This document shows positions 56,701-64,000 of a stretch of DNA of 64,000 nt, in pieces (the first letter of the stretch is position 1; every line of letters begins with the position of its first letter). The notes below the pieces were generated by a model. That model did no database searches. It saw only the letters and a program-made list of their open reading frames with translations, and was not told the origin of the DNA. The position numbers were made by a program, and so were the translations under genes. Origin of the DNA: Tubulanus polymorphus (taxonomy: Eukaryota > Nemertea > Palaeonemertea > Tubulaniformes > Tubulanidae); assembly GCF_964204645.1 (NCBI RefSeq), contig NW_027437432.1, positions 149,653 through 213,652 on the forward strand, in the 5' to 3' direction.

Positions 56701-59700
56701 TAGATTGACTATTGAACTTAGACTGGTGTTCGATCTAAGCTCAGACCTTGAAACTCGGAGACCCATTTCAAACTCTGAACAAGTTTATCGGGCCTAGAAT
56801 TTAAGCATTTTCATTTTAGCAAAATAACTGTAGATCATTCTTATTTTCTGGTTATTTTGTGTATATGGCTAAAATTGAAAGGTGATGATACAAACGTGAA
56901 ATATTTCAGCCACATTTGATTCAGACAAGAAAAATCGTTTATAAGCATAAAGCATAGAGAATGACTGCAGTTTTTTAGTGTGACATGTGGCAACTGTCAT
57001 CATATAGAACCTGAGGACAATCTGTAGAAATCAATAACACGCTGTTCTATGCATGTATTGGGTACAGTCACTATGTTTTTCTGATGTTGATCACTGAAAT
57101 TTCAGTAAATTCACCGAAAATCTAGTAAAATATGAGTTAAATTTCTATGAGTAAAATTAATCATTTATCGACGGTTTGATCTGAAAAATTCTGGACTCGG
57201 CAACGTCTAGAAAATACGCAGTAAAATCTGCTGCGAATAAAATACAGTCGACTGTAATTAGATTCAGTCTGTGTATTTATCAGTTTATTGCGATGACTTC
57301 ACTGAGGGTTGTTAGAGTGCTAGATTACATCACCTCCTCTATCCGGTCCAGTCCGGTCCGGTCCGGTCTGTCCGTCCGTACTAACTCTTATGTGGTTTTC
57401 TATAAAAATCTGACTCATCTCTTTTCACAGTCGTATTATGTTTCATAAGTTAATTACGTACTCTTATCACTACTCTTAGCATCATTAGCCATTATTGCGG
57501 CAATTCGGCAGTTTGGGGCCTCGAGCGGTAACACTTAAAACTGTCACTGAGCAATATCTCAGTCGTAAAGTCAAGTGTTACAATCATCACATCAGTGAAA
57601 CAATCTGTAACATGTCTGTGTGTGTGAGTCATACATCGTGTTTGTGTTAAGAATATTTGATATATTCGCCAGCTCTTCGTCAGGTACTGAACTTATCATC
57701 TATGTCACAGTCATTGTTTTCAAAATCTGCATCATTTCTACGAGTTGATCAAACAATAATATCCCGACATACTGCAGTTTACAATTCTATAAAATTTAGT
57801 TTATGGTCCAAAATTCCATCGATAACAAACCAGTTTAGGGAATCCTCAATGAGTTAAGAGGATCCTCAATGAGATTAGAGGATCCTCGGTGAGTTTAGAG
57901 GATCCTCAATGAGTTAAGGGGATCCTGAATCAGTTAAAAGGATCCTCAATGAGTTAAGGGGATCCTGAATCAGTTAAAAGGATCCTGAATCAGTTAAAAG
58001 GATCCTCAATCAGTTAAGAGGATCCTCAATGAGTTGTTTGAGGTATTTAACTGAAGTGTATTTAATGATTGTAGGTTGCAGTGAGAAGAAGGATCCATGG
58101 AGCACTCCTACGCTAGTCGAGAGAATTAGAGAACAGAGTTTAACCGGATTATCAGATCGTTTAAAACGTGATTTAAGGGATTTTCCACCTCCACCACCGC
58201 CTGCGCCACCTATCAGCTCGATACCGGTACTAACGCAGAAAGATGATAAACGATGGAGTTCGGCTCCGGTGGAGAAAGTTCGGGAACAGAGTTTAACGGA
58301 ACGATTAAAACGTGAATTTGGATTGGAGGATGTTCCCGACGAGACCGACGACGAACATAAAGGTATGTGAAACTATCGCCCCCTGGTGGTGGTCGTGGTG
58401 AAACCGCCGTCTGAGACATGACCATATTTAGACGACCTTGAGAACACGGGTCAATCGACTAATGTCATCAGTCATCGTAAAAATGTAGAACAGATTTGTG
58501 TAGTTTTTATGATGATTAGAAGTTGTGTTGAGAGTTGCTCCCCCCGGGAGTCCCCCCTCCCGCTGCAGCTGCCGTGTGTATCAGACTGTTTTATGATATG
58601 AGGGGAAATTGAACTCATAAATGTAGATTAGTCTGTGAAAATACCTCTCAATTGTCGTGTGACATCATGAGCTAAAAATAGCTACATTACTCATCACAGA
58701 CACCTCATATACACCGGTCAGCCTATTCACCATCGGTCAAAACTTACTATTAATTACATCGAAATTATACACAAGACTCGCTGATAGATTTACGTTTAAA
58801 TTTTCCCTTTTGACCGGGTCATCGGAGAGGTGAGGTGTGATTAGCCAATAATCTGTGCCTCTCTCGATCACCGTGGACAACAATAACGGACGAACAATTG
58901 AATAAAGAGTTCTAACATTTTTATCGAAGTCTTCTACAAATCAGTTTCAAATCAATAGACACAAAAACCGTGCATCTGTCTGGAAATAATGTGGGTAACC
59001 TTTCAGTATCAACAACGTGTGTACATAGCGTTCATAGACGAGAGCTCTTCATCAACCCCCCTCCTCCCTGCCTCCCCCTCTCCTCCCTCCTCACCGATAC
59101 CCGATGAATCAATAATATTATAACAATAATATATGTAGCTCAAGTGAAGCGCGGTTAAAACTCAAAGAGAAAATAAATGTTCACAAATTCTCCGCGTGAA
59201 AATATAGATTAATAAAAATGAGGTTATCGATGAAATGGACCGACGGTGCAGTAGTTTAACCCTGTCACCTACAACTGTCATCATTATTGTCAAATACAAA
59301 TAGAACAGTTAAAGGTGTGTACCGACCGAGTAGGTAACTTGCGTAAGGGTTCTCAAACTAAAAACACACCCGTTCATTTCATCTTTCAAATTTCACAATT
59401 TATGACATATATTTATTTATTTTCTATCAAATTTATGATACTTATATTTTGTAGATGGTGCTCAGCATTTGTCACTACAGAATTTTCAACCACCTCAAAT
59501 GGTAATGGCACCTCAGTTGAGGCCAGTTAACTGTATGCCTGTTCAACCGGTACCGAGTAATACTGCTAGTATGTTTAAACCTTTCCAAAGTAAGTCTCTT
59601 GTAGAGTTCTCTCTATCAATAAACTTTAACTGATTAACTGAGATGATAATTGCAAACTGTTGAAGCTGTAGTTTGTAAGTGGCCTCAATTCTACCCCTTG

Positions 59701-60442
59701 AAGACCCCTTCAGTAATGTATTGTATAGTATATCACGTCTTGTATTTGCCGGAACCCTCAACACAGTTAAGTGCCCTCTTTTTTAAGCCCTACTCAAATT
59801 TTATTGCGATCATTTATCAAATTGAGAATCAGTGAAGGTGATTGAATTTAATCGCCAGTTAACCAGCACCAATGGCAGACTCATTACGCCCAATTCATAC
59901 TCTTTCCGCTAAATGAGTCCTCAGCCAATCTCTCACCTCCTCCAATGTCTTACATGGAATATTCTAATTATTGTTAATGTTTTTGTGTTACAGATTTTGC
60001 GGCTCAGAATGTTGGATACAGCGCAGCAGTTACCGGTTCCGGAAACTTCTCAACGCAGAAAACAGCTTCATCTTTACCTCCAGTGAATCCGAATTATCTA
60101 CAAAATAATAAAAACTCATATTCATCAACAGCTACACCGGTAGCAGCAGCAGCAGCTGCTGGCAGATATAAAATACCGCAGAGTTATACACAGAACTATC
60201 AGATACCAATCTCGCAACAAACTGGCATAATCAAAACTGGGAACTACGGCAATATATACAACACTGGGAAAACTCCGACCGGAGTGCCTCCTCCTCCTCC
60301 GCTGCCGGGCTCCGTACAGCCACCAGGGGGCGTTGATTCCAGTTATAGACAGTCGTATGTTTACAATACACCGGGTGTTTATCAAGCGCGAACTCAACAG
60401 TACAACTATTCACAAAGCAGTTCATCTTATTATAAAAAATAG
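44329..60442 (+). CDS. KMT2E: KMT2E / MLL5: PHD-finger and atypical SET-domain chromatin protein, 25 coding exons
   Basis: KMT2E/MLL5 is a nuclear chromatin regulator whose PHD finger reads H3K4me3 and whose SET domain is thought to be catalytically inactive (family knowledge; relatives are fly UpSET and yeast Set3). Exons: 44329-44405, 44608-44719, 45281-45648, 45954-46096, 46186-46439, 46687-46811, 46895-46988, 47708-47782, 47858-47964, 48048-48195, 49001-49110, 49228-49380, 49936-50215, 50535-50810, 51028-51335, 51464-51499, 51585-51717, 51871-52239, 52856-52985, 53262-53464, 53545-54669, 54747-55143, 58075-58362, 59455-59589, 59994-60442. All phases agree; the sum is 5,895 nt, i.e. 1,964 aa plus stop (human about 1,858). 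Start: two consecutive ATGs after an acceptor at 44241. The PHD finger distinguishes it from SETD5. Confidence 0.97.
45281..46096 (+). CDS. KMT2E: KMT2E coding exons 3-4 (45281-45648, 45954-46096): HCF-1-binding motif and PHD finger
   Basis: Exon 3 begins with [20 protein letters not shown] (residues 64-67) is the HCF-1 binding motif described for MLL5, at almost the same position as in human. The PHD finger spans residues about 166-212 with zinc ligands Cys168, Cys170, Cys182, Cys185, His190, Cys193, Cys207 and Cys210 ([19 protein letters not shown], then [22 protein letters not shown]). The aspartates and Trp188 expected for H3K4me3 recognition are present. The exon join gives CLVWQHIDC. 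Confidence 0.97.
45725..45868. mobile_element. Palindromic MITE, copy 1 (KMT2E intron)
   Basis: About 144 bp with ends ggggctggttccatagtcac and gtcaatggaaccggaccc and an interior of repeated cttaagac/gtcttaag phrases. Same family as 52451-52590. Confidence 0.78.
46186..47782 (+). CDS. KMT2E: KMT2E coding exons 5-8: basic linker between PHD and SET
   Basis: Exons 46186-46439, 46687-46811, 46895-46988 and 47708-47782, residues about 234-416. A Lys/Gln-rich basic stretch ([19 protein letters not shown]) precedes an acidic tail ([10 protein letters not shown]) and then [19 protein letters not shown] and the conserved lead-in to SET. Large minisatellites fill the introns after exon 5 (46447-46663) and exon 7 (46995-47688), both starting within about 10 nt of the donor. 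Confidence 0.93.
46447..46663. repeat. KMT2E: C-rich minisatellite in KMT2E after coding exon 5
   Basis: Units of the type acccctcaatcccccactca. It begins about 10 nt inside the intron, close to the GTAAGT donor. Confidence 0.93.
46995..47688. repeat. KMT2E: C-rich minisatellite in KMT2E after coding exon 7
   Basis: Units with cctccctgtcacccctcc, cccctagtacacccacac and tcatcccc. Many copies contain a pyrimidine tract ending in TAG, resembling a 3' splice site. Confidence 0.93.
47858..49380 (+). CDS. KMT2E: KMT2E coding exons 9-12: SET domain and post-SET cysteines
   Basis: Exons 47858-47964, 48048-48195, 49001-49110 and 49228-49380, residues 417-588. SET blocks are [50 protein letters not shown] with VRHVV, and [15 protein letters not shown]. 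The canonical NHxCxPN motif is replaced by RRSCLPN and the GxG cofactor loop is not recognisable, as in vertebrate KMT2E and SETD5, consistent with loss of methyltransferase activity. Post-SET Cys residues follow ([14 protein letters not shown]). Exon 10 begins with a run of CAG triplets giving tandem acceptors and a serine tract. Confidence 0.97.
48200..48925. repeat. KMT2E: CT-rich minisatellite in the KMT2E SET-domain intron after coding exon 10
   Basis: Units of cctctccagccccttccc and related forms. Dozens of copies end in CTCTCCAG, a near-consensus 3' splice site, upstream of the true acceptor at 48999-49000. The exon 10 frame remains open through the array. Confidence 0.94.
49936..53464 (+). 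CDS. KMT2E: KMT2E coding exons 13-20: conserved coiled segment and disordered linkers
   Basis: Exons 49936-50215, 50535-50810, 51028-51335, 51464-51499, 51585-51717, 51871-52239, 52856-52985 and 53262-53464, residues about 589-1167. Conserved KMT2E/SETD5 signatures are [20 protein letters not shown] (a charged helix, exon 14), [15 protein letters not shown] across exons 17/18, KKRWLRQAM across exons 18/19, and [15 protein letters not shown] in exon 20. Exon 16 is a 36-nt microexon encoding [11 protein letters not shown], probably a nuclear localisation patch. Exon 18 contains Ala, Gly and His homopolymer runs; the rest is Ser/Thr/Pro-rich and likely disordered. Confidence 0.93.
50805..50935. 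repeat. About 28-bp repeat at the KMT2E coding exon 14 donor
   Basis: The exon end ATTCAG|gtaggtggcagcacag is followed by repeats of ATTCCAG|GTGGCAGCACAGT plus a T-rich spacer. Each unit resembles the exon edge and donor. Confidence 0.8.
52451..52590. mobile_element. Palindromic MITE, copy 2 (KMT2E intron)
   Basis: 140 bp with nearly perfect terminal inverted repeats: ggggccggttccatagacag against ctatggaaccggcccc. The interior alternates cttaagaccgg and ccggtcttaag. Non-autonomous. It lies between coding exons 18 and 19. Confidence 0.82.
53545..54669 (+). CDS. KMT2E: KMT2E coding exon 21: large Ser/Pro-rich exon with coding minisatellite
   Basis: An 1,125-nt exon, residues about 1168-1542. 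From about 1203 to 1310 it consists of tandem 10-residue units of the type [10 protein letters not shown] (30-bp DNA unit, about nine copies with drift), followed by an acidic Ser/Thr/Gln-rich region. It ends at PTRKK with donor GTACGT and joins exon 22 as [16 protein letters not shown], a motif conserved in KMT2E. The repeat part is probably specific to this lineage and may vary in length. Confidence 0.93.
54747..60442 (+). CDS. KMT2E: KMT2E coding exons 22-25: conserved VSLLEYRKR segment and C-terminus
   Basis: Exons 54747-55143, 58075-58362, 59455-59589 and 59994-60442, residues about 1543-1964. The segment opens with [14 protein letters not shown]. Exon 23 carries two related blocks, [20 protein letters not shown] and [18 protein letters not shown], flanking a polyproline run. 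The last exon is Gln/Tyr/Pro-rich ([25 protein letters not shown]) and ends ...SSSYYKK-stop at 60442. The 2.9-kb intron between exons 22 and 23 holds a 25-bp minisatellite. Confidence 0.92.
55563..56635. repeat. KMT2E: 25-bp minisatellite, about 43 copies, in KMT2E intron
   Basis: Unit ctgatgtttacgggccagtg plus taatt, with common variants (gacat, ccgat, gtgtt). It fills more than a third of the intron between coding exons 22 and 23. Confidence 0.96.
56640..58074 (+). other. KMT2E: KMT2E intron between coding exons 22 and 23, non-array part
   Basis: AT-rich unique sequence after the 25-bp array. A 66-codon open frame at 57657-57857 runs into the 20-bp repeat and is not supported as an exon. 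Confidence 0.65.
57838..58033. repeat. KMT2E: 20-bp repeat upstream of KMT2E coding exon 23
   Basis: About ten units of the type gatcctcaatgagttaagag, ending about 40 bp before the acceptor at 58073-58074, where branch point and pyrimidine signals would lie. Confidence 0.93.
58377..58389 (-). promoter_or_regulatory. CTCF-type motif
   Basis: Reverse complement reads CCACCAGGGGGCG, 15 bp after the KMT2E coding exon 23 donor. Confidence 0.4.
60320..60332 (+). promoter_or_regulatory. CTCF-type motif in KMT2E last exon
   Basis: CCACCAGGGGGCG, inside coding sequence (PPGGV codons). Another near match, CCACTAGGGGGCA, lies at 46123-46135. Confidence 0.35.
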
Positions 60443-60981
60443 AATAGCAGGCTTACAGTGAAACTCGAATGAGGTTGTCACATTTACTGAAGTCTATTTT
60501 TGAGTCTCAATTTATATTTCTTATTCAATTTACTAATTGTAAATCATTGAATTGTCACGAGCAACGAGTTTCACTGTAAAATCTATTTTATAAAATAGAT
60601 GAAGAAATTAAATGGAAAATGAGGGTTTTTTGTGCAACTTGGTCGATATAATATTTGTGCTAATTTTATCGCGATGAATAGTTATTCATCAGTCTCACTG
60701 TGCGCCGTGCACGACCTGGGTTTAGATTAAACCAGGCTGCGCCATGCTCGACCTGGGTTTAGATTAAACCAGGCTGCGCCGTGCTCGACCTGGGTTTAGA
60801 TTAAACCAGGCTTCAACGGGTCAACCTCGGTCTGAACTTAGTTCCCGGTTTGTTCGAGATAAATGAAAATATGAAAAAGTTTATTGTTTGGCATTTATTT
60901 ATACAGAAATATGTGCAGGAAAATCTAGTGAAACAAAATAAATTTCATCTACGAATGTTGTATATTTTAATAATATAAATA

Positions 60982-61016
<35 letters not shown>

Positions 61017-61340
61017 GTATATGAATATATATATATTGTAAAGAATTAACAATTTTTTTATTATCAATCTTTGTAATTAAATGTTGTATGACGTTGTTGA
61101 TTAGTAGAGACTAATTAGGCTAAGTAGAGTAATTAGTAATTTTATGTTTGTGTCATGTTTGAAATATGTAAATTAATGTTGTAAAAATAGTTCTAGAAAT
61201 TAGTGCAGTTAACTGTGCTCAATTCAGATGTTTGATCACTGAATTTGTGCTACTGAGTAACACAGTCTCTCTTCAGAGTCTGGTGAATTAGAAATAAATA
61301 CACATCCACGTCTGAATACAGCATAGTGTACTGTGGTTAC
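60443..61340 (+). other. KMT2E: KMT2E 3' UTR with candidate poly(A) signals
   Basis: AT-rich sequence after the stop. AATAAA occurs at 60937-60942 and 61293-61298; either could end the transcript, and I cannot choose between them. It contains a three-copy palindromic repeat (60712-60812) and an AT microsatellite at about 60980-61014. Confidence 0.5.
60712..60812. repeat. 39-bp hairpin-forming repeat, 3 copies
   Basis: Units of cgacctgggtttagattaaa plus ccaggctgcgcc. Each contains cctgggtttagattaaaccagg, an inverted repeat. It lies in the KMT2E 3' UTR. Confidence 0.9.
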
Positions 61341-62058
61341 TCATCCCTAGAGTGAGGGGGTCACTTACCTACCCGGTGAGTGGGTTCACTCATCCTCGGG
61401 GAGTAGATTTACTCACTTACCTACCCGGTGAGTGGGTTCACTCATCCTCGGGGAGTAGATTTACTCACCCCCCTAGAGAGTGGGGGGTCACTTACCTACC
61501 CGGTGAGTGGGTTCACTCATCCTCGGGGAGTAGATTTACTCACCCCCCTAGAGAGTGGGGGGGTCACTTGCCTACCCGGTGAGTGGGTTCACTCATCCTC
61601 GGGGAGTAGATTTACTCACCTCTAGAGAGTGGGGGTCACTTGCCTACCCGGTGAGTGGGTTCACTCATCCTCGGGGAGTGGATTTACTCACCTCTAGAGA
61701 GTGGATGGTTTGCTCATTTACCCAGTGAGTGGGTTCACTCATCCTCGGGGAGTAGATTTACTCACCTCTAGAGAGTGGATGGTTTACTCATTTACCCAGT
61801 GAGTGGGTTCACTCATCCTCGGGGAGTAGATTTACTCACCTCTAGAGAGTGGATGGTTTACTCATTTACCCAGTGAGTGGTTTCACTCATCCTCGGAGAG
61901 TGGATGGTTTGCTCATTTACCCAGTGAGTGGGTTCACTCATCCTCGGGGAGTAGATTTACTCACCTCTAGAGAGTGGATGGTTTACTCATTTACCCAGTG
62001 AGTGGGTTCACTCATCCTCGGAGAGTGGGGGGGTTTGCTCATTTACCCAGTGAGTGGA
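61340..62058. repeat. 70-75-bp tandem repeat downstream of KMT2E
   Basis: About ten units with cccggtgagtgggttcactc, atcctcggggagtagattta and ctcacctctagagagtgg. It lies in or just beyond the 3' UTR. Confidence 0.92.
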
Positions 62059-62149
62059 TATCGATGTAAAATTCAAAGAGTATTTTAGAGTTTCTTTTCT
62101 ATTTTATGACATGTAAAATTGAGTCGTGGCGTGACTTCCTCAAGATACA

Positions 62150-62328
62150 TCGTATGACTCCCTGAGAGTCATAGCATGACTCCCGGTAAGTCATCGTATG
62201 ACTCCCTGAGAGTCATCGCATGACTCCCTGAGAGTCATCGTATGACTCCCTAAGAGTCATAGCATGACTCCCGGAGAGTCATCGTATGACTCCCTGAGAG
62301 TCATAGTATGACTCCCTGAGAGTCACGA
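62150..62328. repeat. 22-bp palindromic repeat, about 8 copies
   Basis: Units of tatgactccctgagagtcat, in which gactccctgagagtc is a near-perfect inverted repeat able to form short hairpins. Confidence 0.92.
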
Positions 62329-62339
62329 GATGTCTGTAA

Positions 62340-63580
62340 ATAAATATTGTAAATTGAACTCTTTTTTTTATGAACAGTTTGATAATGATGTATTATCAGA
62401 AGATTGAAAGATCTCATTTTCTGTAAATAGTTTTTTCATCGTTGTATAAACTTTTCTCTTTCCCTCACTGTTTTTTTGTAAGAGTCGTTGTCGTCGTCGC
62501 CTTCAACCTAAATATTCATGTTCCTGTAACCACCCCCTTCCTCCCCCTCCCCTCCCCCCCTCCCCTCCTAGGTCCAGTCGCTCTACAGGTGGTTAGAGTT
62601 AACCAGTGGATAGTTGACAAAGTGACAATTAAAAGTTCATTGTTACTTTTTTATTAATCCACCAGTTATCTTTATCCAACTTTTGAGCAACTGCAGCCCC
62701 TGATGTCTTGACTTTACAGTTAAAACAGTTTGTAAATGAAACTACTCCTATATACTGACCCCAAACTGACCCCAAACTGACCTCAAACTGACCCCAAACT
62801 GACCCCAAACTGACCCCTCGGTTTCAAGACTTGTATAGATTTTCTGCAGTTAAAAACTGTTTGAAATTTATTTATTTATTTCCTATTTTCTAGAAAAAAA
62901 AGAACCTATCGCCTTCTTTTATTTATTAATTATTATTATTAATTATGATTATCATTAAGCTTATTATTACAATAGAAATATAGAATATTTTGTTTAGATT
63001 TCATCAAGAATAGATTTAGAATTAAGATCTAAAAGAATTTTATATTCACATCTAAGATTAATTATCATGAATCTGCCGTCTATAGCGGGATGGCTCCGCG
63101 TGGATGGGTGGTTCCGGGCTGCGGATTGATACCAGCACTATTGATATAAAAGCTAAAATTGTATGTCATCGTGAAGCAAGCAAAAATTACAGATCGTTTT
63201 CTCATTAGTCAGAAACCAATCAGCCCCTCTCTCCTGATATTCCTTGTGTTCCCTTCAATTTACAGCAATATTTTACTCTTGAATTCTGAAAAAAAAAGAA
63301 ATATAATTTGCGCGGATTTTATTTTTATATTTTATCAACAGCAGCTGTTCATCAATAAGTCTGTAAATATAAAAGCATAACCAAGAAAATTGATTATGGT
63401 AACTAATTAATTGAGGTAATTGATTAATTATGGTAACTAATTAATTAATTATGATAATAAACGCTGTAAAAAGCCAGTAATTTTAGAACTATACAATTTT
63501 TGTGTAAAAATAAAGCTATTCTTGATATTGAAAAGAATTATTCTTGCATTTGTGAGTTTTATTTTAATTGCGGAAAGTGG
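62340..63580. other. Downstream intergenic sequence
   Basis: AT-rich sequence with a CT-rich run near 62535-62570 and a short gaccccaaact array at 62755-62818. No gene seen. Confidence 0.65.
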
Positions 63581-63584
63581 GATT

Positions 63585-63915
63585 CCGGTACACTGTGCCC
63601 CGGTCCGGCGCCGTCGAGACAGGAGGATACCACCGTGCCCCGGTCCGGCGCCGTCGAGAGGATACCACCGTGCCCCGGACCCGCGCCGTCGAGAGGATAC
63701 CACTGCGCCCCGGTCCGGCGCCGTCGAGAGGATACCACCGTGCCCCGGTCCCGCGCCGTCAAGAGGATACCACCGCGCCCCGGTCCGGCGCCGTCGAGAG
63801 GATACCACCGCGCCCCGGTCCGGCGCCGTCGAGAGGATACCACCGCGCCCCGGTCCGGCGCCGTCGAAAGGATACCACCGTGCCCCGGTCCGGCGCCGTC
63901 GAGAGGATACCGATA
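63585..63915. repeat. 35-bp GC-rich minisatellite, about 9 copies
   Basis: Units of ccccggtccggcgccgtcga plus gaggataccaccg, rich in CpG. Open frames across it on both strands are repeat artefacts. Confidence 0.93.
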
Positions 63916-64000
63916 CAGCATGCCTCAGCATCCAGTTCCGCAGTTGTAAGTTAGAGTTAACTCTGAACTCAGGATCCAGTTCCACAGTTGTAAGTTAGAG

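Noticed and set aside
63449-63998. Gly/Arg-rich protein of 120-178 codons
   Set aside because: Read-through of the 35-bp GC-rich minisatellite in several frames on both strands.

Overview
This is nuclear DNA from an animal, almost certainly a spiralian (lophotrochozoan) such as a mollusc. The evidence is large multi-exon genes with GT-AG introns, two deeply conserved bilaterian genes, an intronless divergent TALE homeobox gene of the kind known from spiralians, tRNA-derived and foldback repeats, and a very high load of intronic minisatellites (by eye about a quarter of the window). Species cannot be named from the sequence alone.

Layout. (1) Positions 40568 down to 679, minus strand: 21 coding exons of CADPS (calcium-dependent secretion activator, CAPS/UNC-31). 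I reconstructed them by hand; all junction phases agree and they sum to 3,384 nt (1,128 codons). The 3' end of the gene lies beyond position 1. (2) Positions 13838-14773, plus strand: a single-exon TALE-class homeobox gene nested antisense in the CADPS intron between exons 13 and 14. It has its own TATA-like box, initiator and poly(A) signal, and is a candidate SPILE-type (spiralian TALE) gene. (3) Positions about 40.6-42.0 kb: a divergent intergenic region carrying CAG repeats and a minisatellite with telomere-like motifs. (4) Positions 42080 to 60442, plus strand: KMT2E/MLL5 (PHD finger plus atypical SET domain), with one non-coding and 25 coding exons summing to exactly 5,895 nt (1,964 aa plus stop). 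(5) Positions 60443-64000: 3' UTR and downstream repeats.

The most unusual structure is in the introns. At four CADPS exons (2, 10, 13, 19), and more weakly at one KMT2E exon (15), a tandem array abuts a splice site and its repeat unit contains a copy of the exon edge with its acceptor or donor. Minisatellites seem to have been born from duplications spanning exon-intron junctions. At CADPS exon 13 about 12 copies of a 63-bp unit each repeat an acceptor, 21 nt of exon start encoding GWFSPGQ, and a weak CAG|GT donor-like site. Other arrays include a roughly 5-kb 69-bp satellite with higher-order periodicity and a 30-bp array repeating a YY1-like motif. Exon models are manual; gene families, strands and phases are secure, while UTR limits and alternative splicing are not.
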